Assembly: GCA_020849665.1 (NCBI GenBank)
Contig: JADLFX010000074.1
Coordinates: 42,799 to 106,798 of the forward strand
Direction of reading: 5' to 3'
Origin: Planctomycetota bacterium
GTDB taxonomy: Bacteria; Planctomycetota; UBA1135; UBA2386
Length of the DNA stretch: 64,000 nucleotides
Shown here: one piece after another, positions 20,071-29,246 of the stretch
How positions within the stretch are numbered: position 1 is the first letter of the stretch
Layout of the letters: each line of letters begins with the position of its first letter
Program-made: the position numbers and the translations under genes
The notes under the pieces: generated by a model
Databases searched by the model: none
What the model saw: only the letters and a program-made list of their open reading frames with translations
What the model was told of the DNA's origin: nothing

Positions 20071-21384
20071 TCAGGGCAGCCGCTGGCCGCGGAGCGCGTC
20101 CTCGGGCCGGCCGCGCTCCCGCACCACCCACGCCTGGCCGCCGTCGACCAGGACCTCGGCCGGGGCGGGGTGACTGAGGAACATCGTGTTGGAGAAGGTG
20201 AGCCCGTACGCGCCCGAGACCAGGATCGCGAGCAGGTCGCCGGCGTGCAGTTCCGGCAGCAGCAGGTCCGCGGCGAACTCGTCGGCCGGAGTGCAGAGCG
20301 GGCCGCCGCAGGTGTAGCGTTCCGCGCCCGTGCGCCACGGCTCGCGGGCGGGCACCATGGGGAACGCGCGCCGGATCACGCTGCCCAGGCCGGCGGCGGC
20401 GCCGTGCTGGTGCATGCCGCCGTCCAGGATCAGGTGGCGTTTTCCCTGCGACGTCTTGGCGTAGACCACCCGCGTCAGGTAGACGCCGGCGGGTGCCGTG
20501 AGGTAGCGGCCGAGCTCGACCCAGTAGGTCCGATCCGGGCGGGCGTCGCGGGCGATCCGGTCCTGCAGGCCGGCCCCGGCGCGCTCCAGGTCGAAGTCGG
20601 GGTCGCCTTCGAACGAGGCCACCCCGAAGCCGCCGCCGAAGTTCAGCGAGGCCAGCGGCGCGCCCAGATCGCGCTCGAGACCGTTGGCCAGGTCGACGAG
20701 GTGACCCGCGTTGGCCGCCCAGGCCGCTGCGTCGAACGACTGCGTGCCGGCGTAGACGTGCAGCCCGCGCAGCGTGCACACGTCCTCGCGCCGGATCCGG
20801 CGCAGCAAGGGGAGGAGTTCCGGCTCGTCGACGCCGAACTTCTTGCTGCCGCCGCCCATCTTCATGCGCGAACCGGCCATGGCGTCCTTGGGGTTCACGC
20901 GCACGGCCACGCCGGGGCGGGCGCCCTTGGCGCGGGCGAACGCGGCCAGGGCCGTGTACTCGGCCTCGGACTCCAGGTTCAGGGTGCCGAGTCCGGTGGC
21001 CGTCGCCAGGGCGAAGTCCTCGTGGTTCTTGCCGGGCCCCGCGAAGTGCATGTCCGCGCCGGCGAAACCCGCGGCCCTGGCCACGTGGATCTCGCCGGCC
21101 GAGGCGATCTCGGCGCCGGCGCCGGCGAGGCGCAGCACGCGCGCGAGGGCGGCATTGGGGTTCGCCTTGAGGGCGTAGAGCACGCGCACGCGCGGCCCCA
21201 GCGCGGCGCGCACGCGCGCCAGGGTGCGGCGCAGGATCTCCGCGGCGAAGACGTAGAGCGGCGTGCCGAAGCGGCCCGCCAGCTCCTCGGCGGCGATGCC
21301 GCCGATCGCCAGCTCCCGCGCCCCGGGCGGGACGTGTTCGGCCAGTGCGAGGTCCTTGCGCGTGGGGGGCGGCGTGGGCTGCAT
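20071..21384 (-). CDS. PLP-dependent decarboxylase, exosortase-A-associated type
   Basis: A 437-residue fold-type III (LysA-like) decarboxylase. The PLP lysine is Lys73 in YALKANPN, followed by the ASAGEI strand, the MKMGGGSKKFG block, HVYAGTQ, the phosphate-binding FGGGFG, ELGRYL and the CGGPLCTPAD site whose Cys and Asp act across the dimer. The MKMGGG and ELGRYL forms, and SGAYGL near the end, match the exosortase-A-associated decarboxylases rather than housekeeping diaminopimelate decarboxylase. It is first in the operon, ahead of the AMP ligase, ACP and Mur-like genes, so its amine or amino-acid product may feed the carrier. The ATG at 21384 follows a GGGAA ribosome-binding sequence. Confidence 0.87.
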   Translation of the reverse strand: MQPTPPPTRKDLALAEHVPPGARELAIGGIAAEELAGRFGTPLYVFAAEILRRTLARVRAALGPRVRVLYALKANPNAALARVLRLAGAGAEIASAGEIHVARAAGFAGADMHFAGPGKNHEDFALATATGLGTLNLESEAEYTALAAFARAKGARPGVAVRVNPKDAMAGSRMKMGGGSKKFGVDEPELLPLLRRIRREDVCTLRGLHVYAGTQSFDAAAWAANAGHLVDLANGLERDLGAPLASLNFGGGFGVASFEGDPDFDLERAGAGLQDRIARDARPDRTYWVELGRYLTAPAGVYLTRVVYAKTSQGKRHLILDGGMHQHGAAAGLGSVIRRAFPMVPAREPWRTGAERYTCGGPLCTPADEFAADLLLPELHAGDLLAILVSGAYGLTFSNTMFLSHPAPAEVLVDGGQAWVVRERGRPEDALRGQRLP

Positions 21385-21534
21385 CGGGTTCCCTTCATAC
21401 TAGATCGGCCCGGCGCGCGAAGCGGCCCGATGCGTGGCGCGCGGGCGCGCGCGCCGGCGGCGGGATGCGCCGCTGCGCCGGAACCGGCGCTTCGCCCCTT
21501 GTGGCCGGGCCGTGCCGGCCGCCATCCTCTCGGC

Positions 21535-21939
21535 ATGGACCCCGGCCTGCTCGCCATGTTGATCGCCAAGGCACGCGCCGCCCAGGCGCACGCCTATGCC
21601 CCGGCCTCGCGGTTCGCGGTGGGGGCCGCGCTGCTGGGCGTGGATGGCCGCGTGTTCGCCGGCTGCAACGTCGAGAACGCCAGCTTCGGGCTGACCCTGT
21701 GCGCCGAGCGCAACGCCCTGGGCACGGCCGTGGCCGAGGGCGTGCGCGCGTTCCATGCTCTCGTCGTGGTCACGCCGGTGGTCGAGCCGGCCTACCCGTG
21801 CGGGGCGTGCCGGCAGGTCCTGGCCGAGTTCGCGCCGAAGCTGCCCCTCTTCCTGGTGGGCCGCGACGACCGGATCGTGCGCAGCACGGTGGAGCAGCTG
21901 CTGCCGCACGCGTTCCGATTCGAGTACTCCGGGACGTGA
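21535..21939 (+). CDS. cdd: Cytidine deaminase
   Basis: A 134-residue tetrameric-type cytidine deaminase. Zinc ligands Cys56 (in LCAERN, with catalytic Glu58), Cys89 and Cys92 (in PCGAC) are all present, as is the substrate motif GCNVENASFG. It converts cytidine and deoxycytidine to uridine and deoxyuridine, feeding phosphorolysis. It starts about 150 bases from the divergent decarboxylase gene and is followed 43 bases later by deoC, forming a salvage pair with deoA, nupC and punA elsewhere in the window. Confidence 0.95.
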   Translation: MDPGLLAMLIAKARAAQAHAYAPASRFAVGAALLGVDGRVFAGCNVENASFGLTLCAERNALGTAVAEGVRAFHALVVVTPVVEPAYPCGACRQVLAEFAPKLPLFLVGRDDRIVRSTVEQLLPHAFRFEYSGT

Positions 21940-21982
21940 GTCCGGTGTCCGCCGCCATGGTCCACCCTGCCCCGAGCAACCC

Positions 21983-22894
<912 letters not shown>

Positions 22895-22991
22895 GTCACG
22901 GATCCGGGCATGGTCCGATCCGCGCACCAGGGCGTGGACCGGACCGGCCGGTGGCCCGACCAGTGCCGCCGCGCGGCCGGGGGCGGTCGGT

Positions 22992-23024
22992 CGGAACGCG
23001 GTTCCGTCCCCGGCGGGGCCGGGG
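22992..23024. terminator. Paired hairpins between convergent genes
   Basis: Between the deoC stop and the convergent secreted-protein gene there are two adjacent perfect inverted repeats: CGGAAC, loop GCG, GTTCCG (22992-23006), and CCCCGGC, loop GGG, GCCGGGG (23008-23024). Neither has a T-run, so this would be a hairpin-only or factor-assisted terminator serving both directions. The assignment is inferred from position and pairing. Confidence 0.45.
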
Positions 23025-23039
23025 CTCTCGCTCAGCGGC

Positions 23040-24098
23040 TCAGTACGTCCACTCGGTGACCAGCCCGTTGGCCTGGATGGCCCCGGTCGCGGGAGGCGTG
23101 GTCCCGAAGCTGATTGCGTACACGCGACCCTGCGGCCACGGGACGCCGGCCGTGGCATAGGGCACGGAGTGGTCGAGGCCGTTGCTGGTCTTGAGCTGCG
23201 CGCCATCCAGGGCGACCCACTGCGTGCGCAGGCGGGACCCTGAGATCGCGGGGCTCATCACGATGGGGAAGGAGGTCGAGGATCCACCAGCCGCCGTGGT
23301 CGGGAAGCTGAGGAACACGATCGGGTTGATGTGGAGGAAACAGCCCGCGGAGCCGATCAGGGCAAGGTCGAGTGGCAGGGGGATGCCGCCGACGTTGTTG
23401 GCCGTGTCGCCGAACATCAGCGTCGCGGTGGAGGACACCGGTCCGTTGGCCAGGGTGTTCAGCACCGTCGTATTGCTGATCGAGCCCGTCGCGGTCATCG
23501 GGTTGGCCGCGCCGGTGACGAGACAGCCCGTCCCGAGGAACCCTGCGGTGTGCGTCGAGCCCGGACCGCGCTCGTAGAACTGGGTGGGAGTCACCGGGTT
23601 CGAGGACGCGATGTAGGCCTCCCAGATCACCGGATCCTGGCCGGTGTACACGTGGGGCAGGGTGAACAGGATCGGCGCGTCGAACGGTGCCGGCGGCCGT
23701 GCATAGGTGCCCACCGCAGGGAAGTTGAGGGTGCCGTTGAACACCGTCGTCGGCGTGGAGCCGGCCTTGAAGTTGTTCGCGAACGTCGTGCTGATCCCCG
23801 TGGGCCCTGTGGCCGCGTCGCCGAGGCGCAACGTCAGGACGTAGCTCTTCGCGACGTGTGCGACCGAGTACTGGTGGCGGAAGGCCATGGCCTTGAGGAC
23901 GCCGGGCGTACCGAGGAGGCCAGCATCGATCTGCTGGCAGAACTGCTCGCTGGAGGTGAAGGGTCCCCAGGGAATGGAGTTGTTGATGCCGCCGTAGGAG
24001 TTGACCAGCGCGCCCGGGGACACGACCTTGGTTCCCTGAGCGGCGACGGCAGAGCAAACGAGAGCCAGCGCCAGGAGGCGCGGGTGGGAGTTGAGCAT
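23040..24098 (-). CDS. Secreted beta-rich protein, 352 aa
   Basis: A signal peptide (about residues 1-21, ending Ala-Val-Ala-Ala-Gln) precedes a 330-residue mature protein. It carries VVFSPG-like and FLGTGC blocks, an IPLPLDLALIGSAGC segment, and ends near SFGTTPP...VTEWTY. It shares the layout of the 353-residue secreted protein at 37061-38122: GTGC in the middle, then many Ser/Thr/Asn and a late hydrophobic strand. The middle part, GIPLPLDLALIG-x-AGCFL, also recurs in the protein at 63480. No enzyme motif is visible. It lies 93 bases downstream of the histidine kinase on the same strand, so it could be cotranscribed. Confidence 0.8.
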   Translation of the reverse strand: MLNSHPRLLALALVCSAVAAQGTKVVSPGALVNSYGGINNSIPWGPFTSSEQFCQQIDAGLLGTPGVLKAMAFRHQYSVAHVAKSYVLTLRLGDAATGPTGISTTFANNFKAGSTPTTVFNGTLNFPAVGTYARPPAPFDAPILFTLPHVYTGQDPVIWEAYIASSNPVTPTQFYERGPGSTHTAGFLGTGCLVTGAANPMTATGSISNTTVLNTLANGPVSSTATLMFGDTANNVGGIPLPLDLALIGSAGCFLHINPIVFLSFPTTAAGGSSTSFPIVMSPAISGSRLRTQWVALDGAQLKTSNGLDHSVPYATAGVPWPQGRVYAISFGTTPPATGAIQANGLVTEWTY

Positions 24099-24191
24099 GG
24101 GGGAATCTCCGGGAATGGGAGAACCGGAGTCTGCACCGCCAGGGCTGCCGCGCAAGCCCTGCGCGCACCTGGCCGGGGCGCAGCGGTCGCC

Positions 24192-25826
24192 TCACTCCCG
24201 CGCCAACGGCAACTCGATACGGAACACCGCACCACCCTCCGGCAGATTCCCGGCCTCCAGGGTGCCGCCGCAGGATTGCACGCTCTGGCGCGCGATGGAG
24301 AGACCGAGGCCGGTGCCGCGCGTCTTGGTGGTGAAGAAGGGATCGAAGATCTCCGCGAGCTTGGGTGCAGGGATCCCCGGTCCCGTGTCCCGCACCTCGA
24401 GGACGGCGCGCTGCCCGCGGGCCTCGCCGAACACGGTCACTGTGCCCTCCTCCTCCATCGCCTGCGCTGCATTCAGTACCAGGTTCAGCAGCGCCTGGCC
24501 CAGGAGGCGTCCATCGATCGTCACCGTCAGGTTCTCCGCGATCCCCTGGACGACGCGATGGCGGGCCACCTCGGGATGGTGGCGCAGCGACTCGATCACC
24601 TCGCCCACGAAGGTGCTCAGGTCCGCGGCGCGCAGGCGCGCCGGGGTCGGGCGCGCGAAGCGCAGCAGATCCTGCACGATGTCGTCGAGGCGGCGGATCT
24701 CCGCGCCGACCGAATCGAACACCTGCTTGCGCGGGTCGTCGCCGGCCACGTCCCGGCTCAGGAGCTGCACCGCGGCGTAGATGCCGGCCAGCGGGTTCTT
24801 CACCTCGTGGGCGATCTTGGCCGCCAGCTCGCCGACCATGGCGAGGCTGCGCGACCGCGACAGCTCCTGCTCGGTGCGGCGCTGTTCGGTGATGTCGCGG
24901 ATCGTGGCCGTGGTGCCCACGACGTGTCCGGCACTGTCGTAGAGCACGGCGCGCCCGAGGCTGACCCAGAGCTCGGTGCCGTCCTTGCGGACGCGACGGG
25001 TGATGTGGTTGCGGAGGGCCTGGTGGGCGCCCAGGTGCTGGCGGATCCAGCCCAGTTCGTCGGCCTGGAGCAGGTCCGGCGGCAGGAGGAATCCGACCTT
25101 GCGGCCCACGACCTCCTCGCGCGCGTACTGGAACATCTGCTCGGCGCCGCGATTCCAGTAGCGGAGCACGTTGTCGTTGTCGATCAGGATGACCGCGTCG
25201 CTGCTGTGCTCCACCAACTCGTCGAGGGCGATGTCGGCGTCCGCCAGCCCCTTGCCCATCGTGCTCAGGAAGAAGCGCGCGCTCCCCGACGGCGCACGGC
25301 TGCCCTGCGTGACCCCGGCCTGGTGGTGGGCGGGGCGGATCTCGAAGGTGCACCCGCAGCCTTCGCAGTGCTGGGAACACACGAAGGGGCTGCACACGAC
25401 GTCGATGCCGGTGAGCGCGGCCGTGAAGCCGGTGAGGTAGCCGACGGTCACCGCGCACACCTCGCCCGCCGGCTCCGGGTCGCCGTTGCGGGCGCGGGCC
25501 GCCTCCTGCGCATCCTGCACGCGGCCCACCACGAGGCAGTCGCGGCTCTCAGGGTCGAGGCGGAACTCCTCCAGCGTGGCGTGACCGAGGCCCAGGTCGG
25601 CGAGGCCGGCCAACCCTTGCTCCATCGCCGCGCGCGTCGCGGTGGCACCGGCCCGGGTGGCGAAGTCGCGGCCGAGCCTCCGCCCCAGCCGGAACAGGAT
25701 GTCTCCCGCGGCCTCGGCTCCGGCCGCCTCGCCGATGGCCTCCCTGAGGAACGCGAGTTCCGCAGCCGGGAGCGTCACCGACCGGGTCGGACGCTGGGGA
25801 GTGCGGCTCGTCTCGGAAGAGGACAT
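24192..25826 (-). CDS. Cytoplasmic V4R-PAS sensor histidine kinase
   Basis: The ATG at 25826 gives 544 residues; a longer upstream frame is not conserved in character. Order: V4R-like domain (about 25-165) with a cysteine-dense stretch (Cys145, 150, 154, 157, 159, plus Cys124), a PAS domain (about 203-315), a HisKA helix with the phosphoacceptor His340 in IAHEVKNPLAG, and a HATPase with NLVLNAAQAM, DTGPGIP and GTGLGLSI. There is no transmembrane helix, so it senses a cytoplasmic signal. The cysteines could bind metal or an Fe-S cluster or sense redox. It is divergent from the sigma-54 regulator at 26204, its likely partner. Confidence 0.88.
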   Translation of the reverse strand: MSSSETSRTPQRPTRSVTLPAAELAFLREAIGEAAGAEAAGDILFRLGRRLGRDFATRAGATATRAAMEQGLAGLADLGLGHATLEEFRLDPESRDCLVVGRVQDAQEAARARNGDPEPAGEVCAVTVGYLTGFTAALTGIDVVCSPFVCSQHCEGCGCTFEIRPAHHQAGVTQGSRAPSGSARFFLSTMGKGLADADIALDELVEHSSDAVILIDNDNVLRYWNRGAEQMFQYAREEVVGRKVGFLLPPDLLQADELGWIRQHLGAHQALRNHITRRVRKDGTELWVSLGRAVLYDSAGHVVGTTATIRDITEQRRTEQELSRSRSLAMVGELAAKIAHEVKNPLAGIYAAVQLLSRDVAGDDPRKQVFDSVGAEIRRLDDIVQDLLRFARPTPARLRAADLSTFVGEVIESLRHHPEVARHRVVQGIAENLTVTIDGRLLGQALLNLVLNAAQAMEEEGTVTVFGEARGQRAVLEVRDTGPGIPAPKLAEIFDPFFTTKTRGTGLGLSIARQSVQSCGGTLEAGNLPEGGAVFRIELPLARE

Positions 25827-26203
25827 CGCAGGTTCACGATATGCGAGGAGGTCGCCTCCCGTCCCATCGCGGCTCCCAGGGTTGGCCACGGCGAAGTCCC
25901 GCCCTCGGGGCAGGGTCCCGCAGCCCAGGGGGGCCGCGATGGGCCGGCCGGGGCGGCTCGCAGGGAGAGGGTGACGACATCCCACAGGAGGATCGCGCCG
26001 CGCGGCGATTCCCGCCACTGGCCGGCCCGGACCGGGGGCAGCGCTGGGACCTCCCGACCCGAAGAGTCTCGGGCTCTGGTATGGCATGTGCCGGGAGCGC
26101 GCCCAGCGCCCTTCGCAACGGGCGCCACCCTACCCATGGTGTGGGATTCCTCGCGCCGCCGCGAAAAGTTCCGCAGCCGGGTGTAGGGTTGGAGTGCGTG
26201 AAG
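25827..26203. other. Divergent intergenic region of kinase and response regulator
   Basis: This 377-base stretch separates the two starts of the two-component pair. No coding frame in it is convincing. It contains a GG-N10-GC site at 26077-26091 and a dyad GCGCCC-N8-GGGCGC at 26106-26125, either of which might bind regulators or sigma-54 polymerase. A GGAG sequence about nine bases before the ATG at 26204 is the probable ribosome-binding site of the regulator. Confidence 0.6.
26077..26091 (+). promoter_or_regulatory. Weak sigma-54-like (-24/-12) site before response regulator
   Basis: The sequence TGGTATG-GCAT-GTGC has the GG-N10-GC spacing of a sigma-54 promoter. It matches five of seven -24 bases and three of four -12 bases. 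It would start transcription about 100 bases upstream of the regulator ATG and would make the regulator self-activating. It is weaker than the two sites downstream, so it may be chance. Confidence 0.35.
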
Positions 26204-27622
26204 ATGGGTTCCAGAGTCCTGGTGGTCGACGACGAGCGGCTGGTCCGCTGGAGCCTGAGGCAGGCTCTGGAGGAGGCCGGCTACCAGGTCGACGAGGCAG
26301 CCAGCGCGAAGGAGGCGCAGGAGGCGATCGCGCGAGAACTGCCCGACCTGGTGCTCCTCGACTTCAAGCTCCCTGACGACACGGGCCTGACGGTCCTGCG
26401 CGGCCTGCGCAAGGTCTCCACCCGGGTGCCCGTGGTGATGCTGACGGCCCACGCCAGCATCACCGGCGCGGTCGAGGCGACCAAGGAGGGGGCGTACGAC
26501 TACCTCTCCAAGCCCTTCGAGATCGACGAGGTCCTGCAGACCGTGGCGCGCGCCCTGGAGGCGAGCCGCCTGCGCGAGGAGGTGGCGCGGCAGCGCGAGG
26601 AGAGCCAGCGCACCTACAGCATCCAGAACCTGATCGCCGAGAGCGCGGCGATGCAGGAGGTGGTGCATCTGGTCCGGCGCATCGCCGCGAGCGAGGCCAC
26701 GACGATCCTGATCCTGGGAGAGAGCGGGGTGGGCAAGGGCCTGATCGCCAGAGCCTTGCACTTCGAGGGCAGCAACTGGGAGAAGCCGTTCATGCACATC
26801 ACGTGCACGGCCCTGCCCGAGACGCTGCTGGAGTCGGAGCTCTTCGGCCACGAGCGCGGAGCCTTCACCGACGCGAAGAACCAGAAGAAGGGCCTCTTCG
26901 AACTCGCCGACGGCGGCACGGTGTTCCTGGACGAGATCGGCGACATCTCCCTGGCCCTGCAGGGCAAGCTGCTCCGGTTCCTCGAGGACAAGGTGTTCCG
27001 CCGCGTCGGTGGCACGCGCGACATCCGCGTGAACGTGCGGATCATCGCGGCCACCAACAAGGACCTGGCCCGCGAGGTGGAGGCCGGACGCTTCCGCCGC
27101 GACCTCTACTTCCGCCTCAAGATCATCCCCATCGAGATCCCGCCGCTGCGCGAGCGGACCGAGGACATCCTGCCGCTGGCGAACTCCTTCGTCCGCCACT
27201 TCAACGCCGAGCTGCGCAAGTCGCTGGACGGTATCGATGCGGTGGCCGCCCAGCGGATCCGCGCCTACCCATGGCCGGGCAACGTCCGTGAACTGCGCAA
27301 CGCGATCGAGCGCGCGGTCCTCCTCTCGGACGGCAAGCGCATCGGCGAGGTGGACCTGCCTGTCGAGATCAGGATCGGGACAGGCGGCCGCAAGCCCGCG
27401 CAGGGTGGGGTTGCGAACGGTTCCGGCGTCGAGGCGCCGTTCCAGCTGCCGCCCGGTGGCGTGGTGCTGGAGGAGGTGGAGCGCGACCTCCTGCGTCAGG
27501 CCCTGGAACGCGCCCACGGCAATCGCACGCGCGCGGCAAGGTTGCTCGGCATCAACCGCGACCGGATCCGCTACCGCATCCAGAAGTTCCACCTCGAAGA
27601 TCTTGCTTCCGGCAGCGAGTGA
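26204..27622 (+). CDS. Sigma-54-dependent response regulator (NtrC family)
   Basis: A 472-residue three-domain activator. The receiver has Asp9/Asp10, phosphoacceptor Asp53 and Lys103; the AAA+ domain has a Walker A GESGVGKG (172-179), Walker B FLDEIG (241-246) and an arginine-rich sensor region; the C-terminus has a Fis-type helix-turn-helix (about 430-465). The sigma-54 contact loop is GAFTDA (219-224) rather than GAFTGA, a natural variant. It is divergent from the V4R-PAS kinase. Sigma-54-type promoters precede the barrel gene just behind it and the decaheme gene, so it probably activates the cytochrome conduit. An in-frame GTG six bases upstream is an alternative start. Confidence 0.93.
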   Translation: MGSRVLVVDDERLVRWSLRQALEEAGYQVDEAASAKEAQEAIARELPDLVLLDFKLPDDTGLTVLRGLRKVSTRVPVVMLTAHASITGAVEATKEGAYDYLSKPFEIDEVLQTVARALEASRLREEVARQREESQRTYSIQNLIAESAAMQEVVHLVRRIAASEATTILILGESGVGKGLIARALHFEGSNWEKPFMHITCTALPETLLESELFGHERGAFTDAKNQKKGLFELADGGTVFLDEIGDISLALQGKLLRFLEDKVFRRVGGTRDIRVNVRIIAATNKDLAREVEAGRFRRDLYFRLKIIPIEIPPLRERTEDILPLANSFVRHFNAELRKSLDGIDAVAAQRIRAYPWPGNVRELRNAIERAVLLSDGKRIGEVDLPVEIRIGTGGRKPAQGGVANGSGVEAPFQLPPGGVVLEEVERDLLRQALERAHGNRTRAARLLGINRDRIRYRIQKFHLEDLASGSE

Positions 27623-27626
27623 CTTG

Positions 27627-27642
27627 CGGCCCGGCTCTTGCA
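27627..27642 (+). promoter_or_regulatory. Sigma-54 promoter upstream of the outer-membrane barrel gene
   Basis: CGGCCCG-GCTC-TTGCA matches the -24/-12 consensus TGGCACG-N4-TTGCA, with a perfect TTGCA and exact GG-N10-GC spacing. It begins five bases after the stop of the sigma-54 activator and would start transcription near 27653, about 55 bases before the barrel ATG. This fits control of the barrel and 13-heme cytochrome by the adjacent regulator. Motif reading only; no transcript data. Confidence 0.65.
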
Positions 27643-27708
27643 TAGGATCCGCGCACCCGCATCGTGAGGCGCGTGCCTCCGGCGGGTGAAGGTCTCGCCC
27701 ACCGCAAC

Positions 27709-29178
27709 ATGTTGCGCCGTCGCCCTACCGTGCCGCGTCTGGCGGAGACACGATCTCCGTTGTTCGCGCTCCTCCTCCTCGCGAGCGCCGTCGCCTCAGG
27801 CGTACCCGGCGATCGGATCGGGCTCGCCGCCGCGGTGCGACCGCGCGCGGCGGTTCCGCGGTGCCAGGATCCGCAGGGCGGGCCGGCGAGTGGCGGCCAG
27901 GGAGCCGCTGCCGCGACCAGGCCACCGGCTGCCAGGCAGCGCGAGACGCCGCTCGTGCGCGGCCTGCTGCAGACGCGCTACTGGGCGCGCTGGACGAGCG
28001 ACGACAGCGACCATGACCTGTACGCCACGCTGACGCTGGACATCGGCAACGCGGAGGAGCACAAGGTCACCGGGCGCTTCATGGGCAGGATCGTCGGCGA
28101 CCTCGACGGCAGCGAGCCGGACGGCTCGCCCTTCTACAGCGTGAACGACGTCGGAGAGGGCGCCGTCAGCGGCTACGTCTACGACGCGTACGTGGACGTG
28201 CACCGGGTCGACGTGCTCTCGCGCCTGCGCATCGGACGGCAGACGATCTGGGACACGCCCGAGCTGGCGTTCCTCGACGGCGTCAGCGCCGAGACCGAGG
28301 AGTTCGGCGCCATGGAGGCCCAGTTCGGCGCCTACGCCGGCATCTCCACGCACCTCTACGAGAGCTCGCACAGCGGCGACTGGATGCTGGGTGCCTACGC
28401 GCAGGGCCGGCCCTGGGCCGGCGGCCGCCTGCGCCTGGACTGGATGCACCTGGAAGACGAGACGCTGGTGAGCGAACACCAGGACGATCTCTACGCCGCG
28501 CGCTACTGGCAGAAGGTGGCCCGCAAGGTCGACCTGGAGGCCGGCTATTCGCGCATCGAGAGCCGTGATCGCGACGTGCGCGGGCGGGTGGCGTTCAACG
28601 AGCCCGCCGCCGACTTGATGGTGCAGGCGACCTACTACCAGCTCCTGCGCACCCAGAAGGATCTGGTGATCGAGCTCGACCCCTACTACGAGACCTTGCG
28701 CGAGTACTACCCGTTCTGGCAGGTCGGCGGGATGGTGGCGAAGGGCCTCGGCGAGCACCTGGATCTGCAGGTGGGCGTCGACGTGCGCCGGGTGCGGGAC
28801 GAGTCCGACATCGGTACCAACAACCGCGACTACGAGCGCTACTACGGCACCGGCACGCTGCAGGACATCGGGACCGAAGGGCTCTACCTGAGCGTGACCG
28901 CCGACTACTGGCAGAGCGAGGACGAGGACATCGAGACCCTGAGCGGGGATCTGGGCTACCGGCTCGACGCGAAGTGGGACGCCTCGGTGGGCACCTACTA
29001 CTCCCTCTACAAGTACGATCTGTTCACGGCCGACGAGCGCGACCACGTGCGCACCTACTTCGCGAAGGTGCGCCACAAGGCCTCGGCCGATCTCACCCTC
29101 GATCTCTGGTACGAGCTCGAGGACGACGACTTCGACACCTATCACACGCTGCGACTGGGGGGCACATGGCGCTTCTGA
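27709..29178 (+). CDS. Outer-membrane beta-barrel of a porin-cytochrome complex
   Basis: A 489-residue protein with a Sec-type signal (basic start, then a Leu-rich core, about 1-30) and a Pro/Ala-rich linker to about 80. From about 85 on it is alternating aromatic/polar beta strands with many Tyr, Trp, Asp and Glu, ending in the C-terminal aromatic signature GGTWRF of outer-membrane proteins. It precedes a 13-heme and a 10-heme cytochrome, the context of MtrB-, PioB- or OmbB-like porins that sheathe a cytochrome wire. It is shorter than MtrB, and no sequence identity to MtrB is claimed. A GTG at 27664 is an alternative start. Confidence 0.8.
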   Translation: MLRRRPTVPRLAETRSPLFALLLLASAVASGVPGDRIGLAAAVRPRAAVPRCQDPQGGPASGGQGAAAATRPPAARQRETPLVRGLLQTRYWARWTSDDSDHDLYATLTLDIGNAEEHKVTGRFMGRIVGDLDGSEPDGSPFYSVNDVGEGAVSGYVYDAYVDVHRVDVLSRLRIGRQTIWDTPELAFLDGVSAETEEFGAMEAQFGAYAGISTHLYESSHSGDWMLGAYAQGRPWAGGRLRLDWMHLEDETLVSEHQDDLYAARYWQKVARKVDLEAGYSRIESRDRDVRGRVAFNEPAADLMVQATYYQLLRTQKDLVIELDPYYETLREYYPFWQVGGMVAKGLGEHLDLQVGVDVRRVRDESDIGTNNRDYERYYGTGTLQDIGTEGLYLSVTADYWQSEDEDIETLSGDLGYRLDAKWDASVGTYYSLYKYDLFTADERDHVRTYFAKVRHKASADLTLDLWYELEDDDFDTYHTLRLGGTWRF

Positions 29179-29246
29179 ACGGTCTGCCGCCGCACCGCGG
29201 CGGCGAAGGTGGTGCTGCACCGGACCCCGTGCGAGGCCGCGGCCTC

